From Ocypus olens (lineage: Eukaryota; Arthropoda; Insecta; Coleoptera; Staphylinidae): 64,000 bases of DNA. Where the stretch lies: assembly GCA_910593695.2 (NCBI GenBank), contig OU343052.1:10285778-10349777 (forward strand), read 5' to 3'. The notes beneath the pieces are model-generated. The model did no database searches. It was not told where the DNA came from and saw nothing but the letters and a program-made list of their open reading frames with translations. A program made the translations under genes and the position numbers. Shown here piece after piece: positions 56,121 to 64,000 of this stretch; the stretch's first letter is position 1; each line of letters opens with the position of its first letter.

Positions 56121-57651
56121 AATTTTTGTCAAATTTGCTGTTGTCGCATATATTGCTTTATTTCTTTATTGGTACACCAGCATCAGATGCTCCTTCCCAA
56201 TACATATCTTCTTCGGATAATCTATATTATTATTAACAAAATTCCAATGGATTTCTTGAGATTTTCTAAATCAAAATTGTATTTGCTTGTGAGCAATATA
56301 TTTTATCTTGTTCTAGGAAAAGCTGAAGTAAATGTTCTGAGAACATACATTCAAATATTTCCACGATTTATTTTCTGGTATAGCTCGAACGTTTTCAAAC
56401 TTATCTTTGGATGTTGAATTTGTCTGGATGAATGTTGGAGGCATATTATGGCATCGGCGCAATTTTTCTATTTTTTTTACTTCGCTTACCTGGTTCTGAG
56501 TAAGTACTTGGCAAAGATTCTCGAAGTTTCTTTTTTTTTGTTTCTTTTTGGTAATGGCGATAATTCCGACGATGGAGTAGCTTTGTTTTCAAAATCAGCA
56601 TCGTCATCATTCTGGGGAGTAAATTATTCTACCTACAACATTTCGGTCATTTCCTGTCTAATTTTTGTCTAGAATTTCATGGTCGATATCTCCCAAATCA
56701 GTTAGCTAGTCTGGGTCCGGTGGTATTTTGGCAACGTTATTTTTTCAAGGACAGCAAAACACTCTTGATTTCCAAAAAGAGCAGCAAGCTCATTCGAGAT
56801 TAGGAATTTGTTTCCACTAATTTCTGGAATGTATAAATTATAACACATTACGCAAATGTTCCACAAGTAGCACCTAAAGTTCATGAAAAAACTTATCTGT
56901 CATATTTTATAAGTTTTCGCATCTGGGCCACACGTAAAACAGAGTATAAAGAGCCACGTGGAATTACACATATTCACATTTCAAGTTTTAACAATTTCTT
57001 GGTAGATACTTTCAAGACTGTGCACAAGAGAGCTTTAGGTTATGTGTTTCAAGCCACAATTTGCGAATAATGGAGGACCAAAAGCGACATCTATTGGTGT
57101 TTTCACAGCGTACTAAGTTCATACTTAACAAAAATACAAATTGATTTAATTCAAATCCTCCCAAATATTTGCAAAAAAATATTAAATCTGCAACTAATGC
57201 GTTAAATTTAACCCAATAAAAGTTATTTCCAGTTTAATTTCTATAAAAAACTACTCATAAAAATGTAAAAATATACCTAGTATTTTATTAAAAAAATATA
57301 AGTTTGTGGTGGTTCTCCATTATGGAGCACGCTGCATATATAAAAATATTATAGAGTCGATAATTATTTACATTATCTATTTCAATTAATGTTATTATTG
57401 TTAGCCTATTAAATAGCTATCGACCAAAGGTGTTTTTGCCAACTTAGAAGTATTTTTTTTAACTGTTACTTTCGTGATGTGCCAAAATTTAGAAAAAATA
57501 TACATAACTAAAAACAATTGAAAAAGGATTATTTTTTTATTTAGTCGTTTACGCGTTTGTAAATTAATTGGTTTTAAAAGGAGTTTTGTTTGAACTTTAA
57601 ATTAATGAAAGCAACATTGATGTGGTCATAGTATCGAAGGGATTTTTCAGA
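56121..57651. other. No gene recognised
   Basis: AT-rich. A minus-strand frame at 56702-56884 (FLISNELAALFGNQECFAVL) may be part of an old transposase but was not recognised. Confidence 0.35.
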
Positions 57652-57751
57652 TTTATTTTTATTAATATTCGTCGTGGCATTATTTAGGAAAGTGTTTCGA
57701 TTTCAAGTAATTGTCTATTAGGAAAAGTAATATTTTTGAATTATCATTTTA

Positions 57752-57883
57752 TTAATCCTTATTTATTACATCATTAATAACATTTAAAATTGTATACTCG
57801 TCACCAAATTGTCCAGAAAAGTCATCTGTATCGATGGTCCACAACATGACTCCACGTAAATTCTTATCCAAGGCATATTGTGT
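57752..57883 (-). CDS. Chitinase last exon
   Basis: 132 nt, acceptor TTATTACAG, stop TAA at 57752-57754. Contains the conserved GVMLWTIDTDDFSG strand. An AATAAA overlaps the stop (57748-57753), and others lie near 57655-57665. Confidence 0.9.
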   Translation of the reverse strand, partial: TQYALDKNLRGVMLWTIDTDDFSGQFGDEYTILNVINDVINKD

Positions 57884-60800
57884 CTGTAATAAAAGCATTA
57901 TTTTAATAACATTAGTTAAAGTTATGGGATTTGTTAATTATCATACCTTCTTTTGGTACGTGTCGATTGTATCATACGAGATCCAATCTTGTTTGTAGTA
58001 AGCGTAGTAATTTTCATCAGCGTTTTGTTGTTTGTAGCGACCACCCTGGAGTTTCACTTGCAACTAAAATATTTATTTTGGTGTTAGTAATTGTAATAGT
58101 TAAAGTGATTCTGAATGCTGTGGCAATTTAAGACTAAAACGATGCATAAACTATCTGTAATATGTTCATAAAGTGTTCAGAATATTTAACAATCACCAAT
58201 AAACGGGGATTTGTAGGGTATGCCTGTAAATTTTTCTTTTATCATGAATCAGTTGTATATATGTTATGGACCAAGTAATAAATAGGAGCATTTTTCTTAA
58301 TGCCTGCGCATTATGAATAATGACAAGCTACTTATTTATCACATTGCCTCGTCATTATAAATATTGCCGTGTGATCTTTGGGCAATCTAATAATACACAG
58401 GGGTGTGGGGAGAACAAACGCGTGTGGCGTATTAACAATAATAACAGTAGTAATAATATGTAATTGTTTGAGTATTTTCTAAAATGTTATGTACACATAA
58501 TTATAGTATTAAAATAAAAAATTGTATACGCGGACGGACAACCAAACCATGCGTATCAGGAGTGACCTAACTTAACCTAACCCAACCGAACCCAACCTAA
58601 CCTAACCTAACCTAACTTAACCTAACCTAACCTAACCCAACCTAACCCAATCTAACCTAACCCAACCTAACCTAACCCAACCTAACCTAACCTAACCTAA
58701 CCTAACCTAACCTAACCTAACCTAACCCAACCTAACCTAACCTAACCTAACCTAACCTAACCTAACCTAACCCAACCTAACCCAACCTAACCTAACCTAA
58801 CCTATCCTATCCTATCCTAACCTAACCTAACCTAACCTAACCCAACCTAACCTAACCTAACCTAACCTAACCTAACCTAACCTAACATAACCCAACCTAA
58901 CCTAACCTAACCCAACCTAACCTAACCTAACCTAACCTAACCTAACCTAACCTAACCTAACCTAACCCAACCTAACCTAATCTAACCCAACCTAACCCAA
59001 CATAACCTAACCTAAGCTAACCTAACCTAACCCAACCCTTTTTTTTTTGTTTACGGAGGAGGACATGCTTTTATGCACTACTATTCAATACATGGTTCTG
59101 TGGGACTCCCCGCCTTGCGTCTACCCACTAAAACCTCCCCGCTATTCCACCTGCTCAACGCCGGAATCCGCTTCCGCCTTCTTCAGTGTTCGCATGCCTG
59201 CTCTCAATCCTTTTCTTTCTCCTCAAGTATTCGCCTGATATTAGATTGCAACCAAGTACCAGCTTTCGCAAACGAAGAAGGTATGTTCTACGTTTTCCCT
59301 CACGTTGCACCTGGAGCACTTGTCGCTCTCTGCCAGCTTAAAGCGATGTAGATATTCCTTATAATCACCGTGGCTACTTAGGAACTACGTTGTGTAGAAA
59401 TCTACCTGACCATGCGTCCTATTTTCCAGCTTTCTATGTCTTCAATCAGCTTCTTTGTCCACCCTGCCTTCCCGGTTTCTGTCTTCCAGTTCTTCTGCCA
59501 TTTACTTGGTATTTCCTGCTCTATCATGGACTTTTGTCCCTTATCTTCTCTAAAGCTTCTACCATCAGTTCGATAGGGCTTACCCCCGCTATCACATGGA
59601 GCGCCTCGCTCGAGACCGTTATGAAGGTTCTCGCTATCTTTAGGCTGATCCTTTTTTTTAAGCTCTCCAACATTGATCTATATCTCTTCCACTTCATCGC
59701 TCTCATCCATTCCTTGCAACCATATAGTATGATAGAGTGTGCCACGTTCCCCAGTACTCTCCTCTTACTCTCATCCGGTCCCCCGTGGTTCTGCATCATC
59801 CTACCCAAGGCACATATCATTTTTTCCGCTTTCTCCTTTGTTTTCCTGATATGGGCAGTCATTTTCATGTTGTTGTCCACCCACACCCCTAGGTATTTTA
59901 CCTCCTTCTTATCCTTAATGCTCTGATCGCCGACCTTAATTTGGATATCCTTTACCTTGTTGCCTCTATAAAGTATGATCACCTCGGTCTTCTCATCTGC
60001 CAACCTTATTCCCTTTTCCTCGATCTTTTTCTTCATTACCCTTACAGCTTGGTTAGCTTTTTTACGACCTCCTCAGTGCTCTTTCCTTGCAGCTAGATCG
60101 CAAGGTCGTCGGCAAAGCATACTTTATGTGTTTCTTCCGGGAGTTTCGTCCTTAATACATCCTCAAAGAAGACATTTCACAGTGTCGGCCCAAGCACCGA
60201 CCCTTTAGGTATGTCGCCCCTCAGCTTAAGCTCTTCCCCATCCCCTATCTTCAGTATCCTTTTATCCAGGTACCTATTTAGATCTCTTCTCATATCCTCC
60301 GATATTTCTAGCCTTCTTGCCTCCTTCATCACCTCCGCCCACGATACCTCATTGAAGGCGTTTTGGATGTCCATGGCCACCATAAGGGTTATCTTCTTGT
60401 TCTTATAGGCATACCTCTTCCCCATTTCGGCGATTTCTATTAGCCTCTCAATTGCCTCGATGGTCGACTTCCCTTTCGTAAAACCGTACTGGCACTCACT
60501 CATTTTATCCCTCACCTCACCTCTTAACCTTTCTACCAACAGTTGCTCGTATAGCTTTTGCCCATGACATTTGTTAGGCATAGCTCCCAATATTTGGCTT
60601 CTCTCTCACCTCCCTTCCTTGGTTTTTCTAGCAGAATGAGCTTCACCTCCTTCCAAACCTCCGGGATTTCCATTTCTTTTAAATATTTGTTCATTGTTTT
60701 TAGTATAACTTCCGGCATCTCACTCACTGTTTCCTTTATTATCTCGGGACAGATACCATCAGGTCCAGGAGCCTTCTTAGGTTTTAATCTTCTCACCGCT

Positions 60801-62132
60801 CTGACTAATTCCTCCATCGTGAAAGGGTTCGCATTTCCAACCTGACTTCCCTCCTCCTTTCTTTCCTCTACATCCTTCTTGGGGAATCATTTCTCCGCTA
60901 TCACTTTCTGCGTCTTTTCTTCTATCTCTACTCATTGTTGCATTTTTAGTTTGTTAGTTACGATTTTAAATCTTAATCCCCAAGTGTCTTTTTCAACCTC
61001 CTCGCATATTCTCCGCCAGCTTTCTTCCTTTGCTCTTTTAATTTTGCGTGCGAGCTCCTTTTTCCCAGCTTTATACACTTCCTTCAGTTCCTGTTTCTCT
61101 TCTTCAGTTGTGCTTCCATCTATGTTCGCTCTTATCAGTAGTCTCCTCTTGTCAACGCATGTTTTTTTGTATTCACTTATTTCGCTGCTCCACCAATACG
61201 TATTCTTGTTTGTTTTGCCTATTTTGCTCCTTTTTAAAAGTTCGGTTGTATAGCTTTCGTCAGATCCTCTGCATTGTACTTTTCCCCTTGTTTCAGTTTT
61301 TCCTTTATTCTTTCTTTGTAGCATGGTACAAGTTCCTATATATTTTATCATAACCTATCGTGTGAGCCACAAAATTTTGATTCAGAGTTGGCTGTGAGAT
61401 AAATGAGGTATGTCGCATATTATTACATCATGAGACTAGATTAGTTCAATTGAATTAGATTTAAAAAAATGAATTAATCTCAGACATGACTGCTATCCTT
61501 CTCTCTCTCAGGCATGGTCAACTCAGAAACAAAATTCTGTGGCTCACATCTTACAAATTACTGAAGTTGCTTATCAAATGAATTGTGTAGGAAGTTTTAT
61601 GAGTACCGAGAAGCAGCGTTTGTAGATAAAATAAAGAGGTGGTGGGTAGGCCACATCCTACCCTTTAAATAATAAAAACCTCACGAGACTTTCACAGGTG
61701 AAAAAGCATTACTAAAACATCGATTCGTTTTTCGAAAAAAAAAAAATAACAAAATAGAAAAATGTTGACTTGAATGTTGTAATAGTTACGACGAACATAT
61801 TTATTCAAAAATTGTAAAGGATGGTAAAATGAATAAGTTTTTTTTTCGAAATCTTACCATTTAAAAAAAAAACTGTAAATATTTTACAATTTAAACTATA
61901 AAATCGGAGATAGATACATGATTGCCACATCAAAAACATTGCATACCTCATAGTAACTCAGGAATCCTTTCTCCCCTGTAAACCTTCCTGGATTTCCCGG
62001 TCCATCAGTTTTAGCTCCAATGCCATGATCTTCTGGATCTGTCAAAGTAAATGTTCTGGCATAACTGGGTAATCCCAATACTAATTTATCTGCAGGAAAA
62101 CTGTTTGATAACCAGTAATCAATACTTTTTTT
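57752..62132 (-). CDS. Chitinase-like protein (GH18), last three exons
   Basis: Exons 61947-62132, 57947-58063 and 57752-57883 join at GT-AG sites, all in phase 0, encoding 145 codons up to TAA. The first gives KKSIDYWLSNSFPADKLVLG and LPSYARTFTLTDPEDHGIGA, ending GEKGFLSYYE; the second LQVKLQGGRYKQQNADENYY and QDWISYDTIDTYQKK; the third TQYALDKNLRGVMLWTIDTD then DFSGQFGDEYTILNVIND. These are barrel strands 6 to 8 of the GH18 domain. The catalytic DxxDxDWE strand would lie upstream, outside the window. By family it hydrolyses chitin or is a chitinase-like lectin; the missing part decides. No chitin-binding domain follows. The 3883-bp intron holds a telomeric repeat array, a LINE and a MITE. 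Confidence 0.87.
57947..58063 (-). CDS. Chitinase exon (second from last)
   Basis: 117 nt, acceptor TATTTTAG, donor AAG|GTATGA. Encodes 39 residues, LQVKLQGGRY to TYQKK. Confidence 0.88.
58560..59036 (-). repeat. Interstitial telomere-type repeat (TTAGG)n
   Basis: About 95 five-base units, CCTAA on the plus strand and TTAGG on the minus strand, with scattered CCCAA and CCTAT variants, some clustered (CCTATCCTATCCTAT at 58801). TTAGG is the ancestral insect telomere repeat. Here it lies inside a chitinase intron with unique gene sequence on both sides, so it is not a chromosome end. Confidence 0.93.
59037..61351 (-). mobile_element. R1-clade LINE, 5' truncated, joined to telomeric repeat
   Basis: Minus-strand pieces in order from 61351: endonuclease-RT linker (TYWWSSEISEYKKTCVDKRR, KRAKEESWRRICEEVEKDTW), RT (RLKPKKAPGPDGICPEIIKE, SECQYGFTKGKSTIEAIERL, LMVAMDIQNAFNEVSWAEVM, IPKGSVLGP, FADDLAI at about 60097-60117), post-RT domain (KKEVKYLGVWVDNNMKMTAH, ISLKIARTFITVSSEALHVI, AGVSPIELM) and C-terminal finger (RFKLAESDKCSRCNVRENVE, HTFFVCES). 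Frameshifts and stops make it inactive. It ends at about 59040 in a run of ten A followed directly by GGGTTGGGTTAGG. R1-clade families TRAS and SART are known to insert into insect TTAGG telomeres; this junction fits that habit. Confidence 0.82.
61361..61548. repeat. MITE family M1, copy B (intact, empty)
   Basis: 188 bp between TGTGAGCCACAAAATTTTG and the inverse CAAAATTCTGTGGCTCACA. It sits at the 5' truncated end of the R1-clade LINE, inside the chitinase intron. Copy A at 11428-11902 contains a SINE. Confidence 0.8.
61549..61946. other. Intron sequence, no element recognised
   Basis: AT-rich rest of the chitinase intron up to the exon at 61947. Confidence 0.5.
61947..62132 (-). CDS. Chitinase exon (third from last)
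   Basis: 186 nt, acceptor TTATTACAG, donor GAG|GTATGC. Encodes 62 residues from KKSIDYWLSN to GFLSYYE. Confidence 0.9.
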
Positions 62133-62174
62133 CTGTAATAAGAAAAAAATATCAATGTTGTAAGCCATTACTTT

Positions 62175-62334
62175 TAATAAAATGCACTTTGTTAGTATCA
62201 CATAATCTTCTACCGTAAATATCAGCTAATTTTAAGTTGAAATTTACTGATATAGTTGGTAGTGGAAGCATTACTTTGTGATACATTTTGATTCAGGAAA
62301 AACGTGTGTGATACCAGCAAAGTGCATTTTATTG
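62175..62334. repeat. 160-bp MITE in the chitinase gene
   Basis: TAATAAAATGCACTTTGTTA followed by GTATCACA is inverted at 62305-62334 (TGTGATACCAGCAAAGTGCA). It lies 42 bp upstream of the exon at 62132. Confidence 0.7.
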
Positions 62335-62499
62335 AAAAGTTCCTTACAGTTGCTGTTTTTTTGATAATGGGTAAGGTAAATGAAGACGAGTTAATGTTAA
62401 AAGTATTTACTTGCCAAACATGTTTGTGCGTCCAATGATGGTCGCTGATAAAATTTATTTATTTTTTGTTTTGTTACCTATGTTTGTGTACTTAGTGAC

Positions 62500-63225
62500 A
62501 TGGAAATTGCAACACCAAGAAGGAGTAGGAATTTGTTGACCAAACTTGTCAGAAACTTTTAACTATTAAAAGGTATTAATTGATTAAAATTGATAAAAGA
62601 ACAAAATGTAAACATTTTTTTTTTAATAAAGGGTTGGTCCCCCCTATTGGTTACACACACTCCCCCACTCTCCGTGGCATCGATTTCAGCAGATGATCGA
62701 TTTTATCTTGAGGTATTGTGTCCCTATAATTCGTGCTGTAGATCTGCAGCTTCCGCGGAGGATGCAGCAAGTTGTCAGTCTTCAAACGATCGGATGATAA
62801 GGCTGGCCATGGCAAGATATTAACATTATGCTCTGCAAATCGGTCCATGAAACGTCTAGCAATATAGGAACGGGCATTATCCTCCTGGAAAAATGGATGT
62901 TCCAACTGCTGAAGATAAGGAAGAATATAGGGTTCTACCACCTTATCCTCATATTGCAGGATACCAAATGAGACCTAAGTTATAGTACCCCATACCCCAT
63001 ACCATTCCCCAGTTTGGGGCACACGCCTTACAACAGAAAATTCAATATTGTAACGTTCAGCACTCCTTCATCTAACCCTCATACGGCCATCATGCATCCC
63101 CAAACACAATTGGAATTTATAACAAAACACCATCCTGTACCACTCTAGGTTCCAGTGCAGTCGCAACCTATACCACTCCAAACGGTGCCGTCTGTGTTGA
63201 TTTGTTAGTGGTAACACCAATTGTG
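62500..63225 (-). pseudogene. Tc1-type transposase relic
   Basis: Minus-strand segments: NQHRRHRLEWYRLRLHWNLE, FCLGMHDGRMRVR, then VEPYILPYLQQLEHPFFQED followed by NARSYIARRFMDRFAEHNVN (second catalytic Asp), LPWPALSSD and TIPQDKIDHLLKSMPRRVGE (C-terminus). The first-Asp motif (FSDESRF in relatives) is altered to a CYKFQLC-like sequence and the frame is broken, so it is dead. The end AGTGACATGGAAATTGCAAC near 62498 is a typical Tc1-family terminus. Its 5' part is replaced by LINE sequence at about 63225. Confidence 0.75.
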
Positions 63226-64000
63226 GTCCATTGTGGTAAACCATTCGAAGGCTTACAGAACGACCTTCGTTCGGACAGCCCTGAAGGTGCGCCTTCGCGT
63301 TGAAATCCCCCCTCCCCCCATGATCACCTTTTCTCCGAATCTGGCTACACCTTTCCAAGAGCCCCAGCCACTCCTGAAACTTCTATCGTTTTATTTGGAG
63401 GGGCGTAGCAGGAGATAAAGCATATCCCCAGACTATACCCTGGCCGAGGCTGTCGGATTCGGTGACCCTTTGGCTGTTTTCCTCCCCTACCAGGATCCTC
63501 ACATCCCCTTCCTCCGTGTCCTTAAACCATTTCTGGTCCAGTCGCCTAGCGTTGGGTTCGCTCACCTGCAGTACGTGGACCTCCTGTTCCCGTGCGGTAA
63601 CCTCCAGCAGGTCGTGAGCAGCGTGACACCTGTTCAGGTTGATCTGTAGAACCCTCAGACTCACGCTGTCCCCTGCTACCCGTCTTCTGCTGTCCCCCTT
63701 CGTTCTATCTGCCCGTTATGCCGTTTCTGGCCTCTCCCCTCTCCTAGCTTCTGCTCTGCCTCCCTGAGCGCTCTCCTCCGCCGCTTTATACGCGCTGCAA
63801 CCCACACTGCCTCTGAAGTGCTCCGACTGCACCCCCATCGTAGCACTCTAGGCATCACAACCTCTAACAAACGATCACAAGCGACAACAACAAAGAACTA
63901 AACAAAATCTCGCAAAAAATACACCTGATAAAATTGTTAGAGAAACCTGAAAGAATTGTCTGCCAAGCCATGATCACTTAATCCATATGAACGACACTTT
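63226..64000 (-). mobile_element. R1-clade LINE, start of ORF2 and end of ORF1 (partial)
   Basis: The frame 63383-63664 reads SLRVLQINLNRCHAAHDLLE then VTAREQEVHVLQVSEPNARR, the first strands of an R1-clade apurinic endonuclease. A further frame includes GRGDFNAKAHLQGCPNEGRS (catalytic Asp-Asn loop) before the sequence runs into Tc1 at about 63225. The arginine-rich frame at 63676-63870 may be ORF1 tail or a shadow. The element continues beyond the window. This is a different copy and family from the LINE at 59-61 kb. Confidence 0.65.

Noticed and set aside
58560..59036. A true chromosome end (telomere)
   Set aside because: Chitinase exons that join in phase lie on both sides, so the repeat is interstitial.

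Overview
The window is a piece of an insect nuclear genome. The evidence is spliceosomal introns of 50-63 bp, an AT-rich background, a (TTAGG)n-type repeat, insect-type transposons, and exons of two ordinary animal genes. The order of insect cannot be settled from the sequence. Nothing prokaryotic and no CRISPR array is present.

Two host genes are visible, both on the minus strand. (1) A proton-coupled amino acid transporter (SLC36/PAT family) can be assembled from seven exons between 42784 and 22131. They join with consistent phase at GT-AG sites into about 432 codons, and only the first coding exon is missing. Four of its introns are 50-62 bp; the other two have grown to 8.2 kb (34122-42353) and 10.9 kb (22620-33523) and are full of mobile DNA. 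(2) The last three exons of a GH18 chitinase-like gene lie at 62132-57752. Its 3.9-kb intron holds about 475 bp of telomere-type (CCTAA)n repeat joined directly to the poly(A) end of an R1-clade LINE.

Everything else recognisable is mobile or repetitive. From left to right: a Tc1/mariner-superfamily transposase relic (0.3-1.0 kb); two long foldback elements with CCGGGTG ends (1.3-2.3 and 2.9-4.8 kb); a piggyBac relic (5.7-6.9 kb); a mariner relic (10 kb); a MITE split by a tRNA-derived SINE (11.4-11.9 kb); a second SINE (13.9 kb); nested inverted-repeat elements (14.6-15.6 kb); a second mariner relic (17.9-19 kb); a 170-bp satellite with a four-monomer higher-order repeat (19.1-20.9 kb); and the transporter 3' end (22.1-22.6 kb). 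The large transporter intron then holds a foldback nested in another repeat, a second copy of the 1.8-kb foldback, a DUF7869-like pseudogene, a Crypton-like tyrosine-recombinase pseudogene with introns, and two tandem arrays. The second large intron holds an R1-like LINE broken by several insertions, one of which carries a piggyBac relic.

Beyond the transporter lie a GC-rich, rearranged LTR-retrotransposon-like island (43.3-47.8 kb), LINE and transposase fragments, a nearly intact LOA/I-like LINE with an 11-bp target duplication (50106-55394), a foldback MITE beside it, the chitinase 3' end, and Tc1 and R1-clade LINE fragments at the right edge.

The most interesting signals are the telomeric repeat/LINE junction inside a gene intron, an intron-like sequence between the two ORFs of the young LINE, the higher-order satellite, the foldback families, and three nested insertions whose empty site can be read in a second copy within the window.
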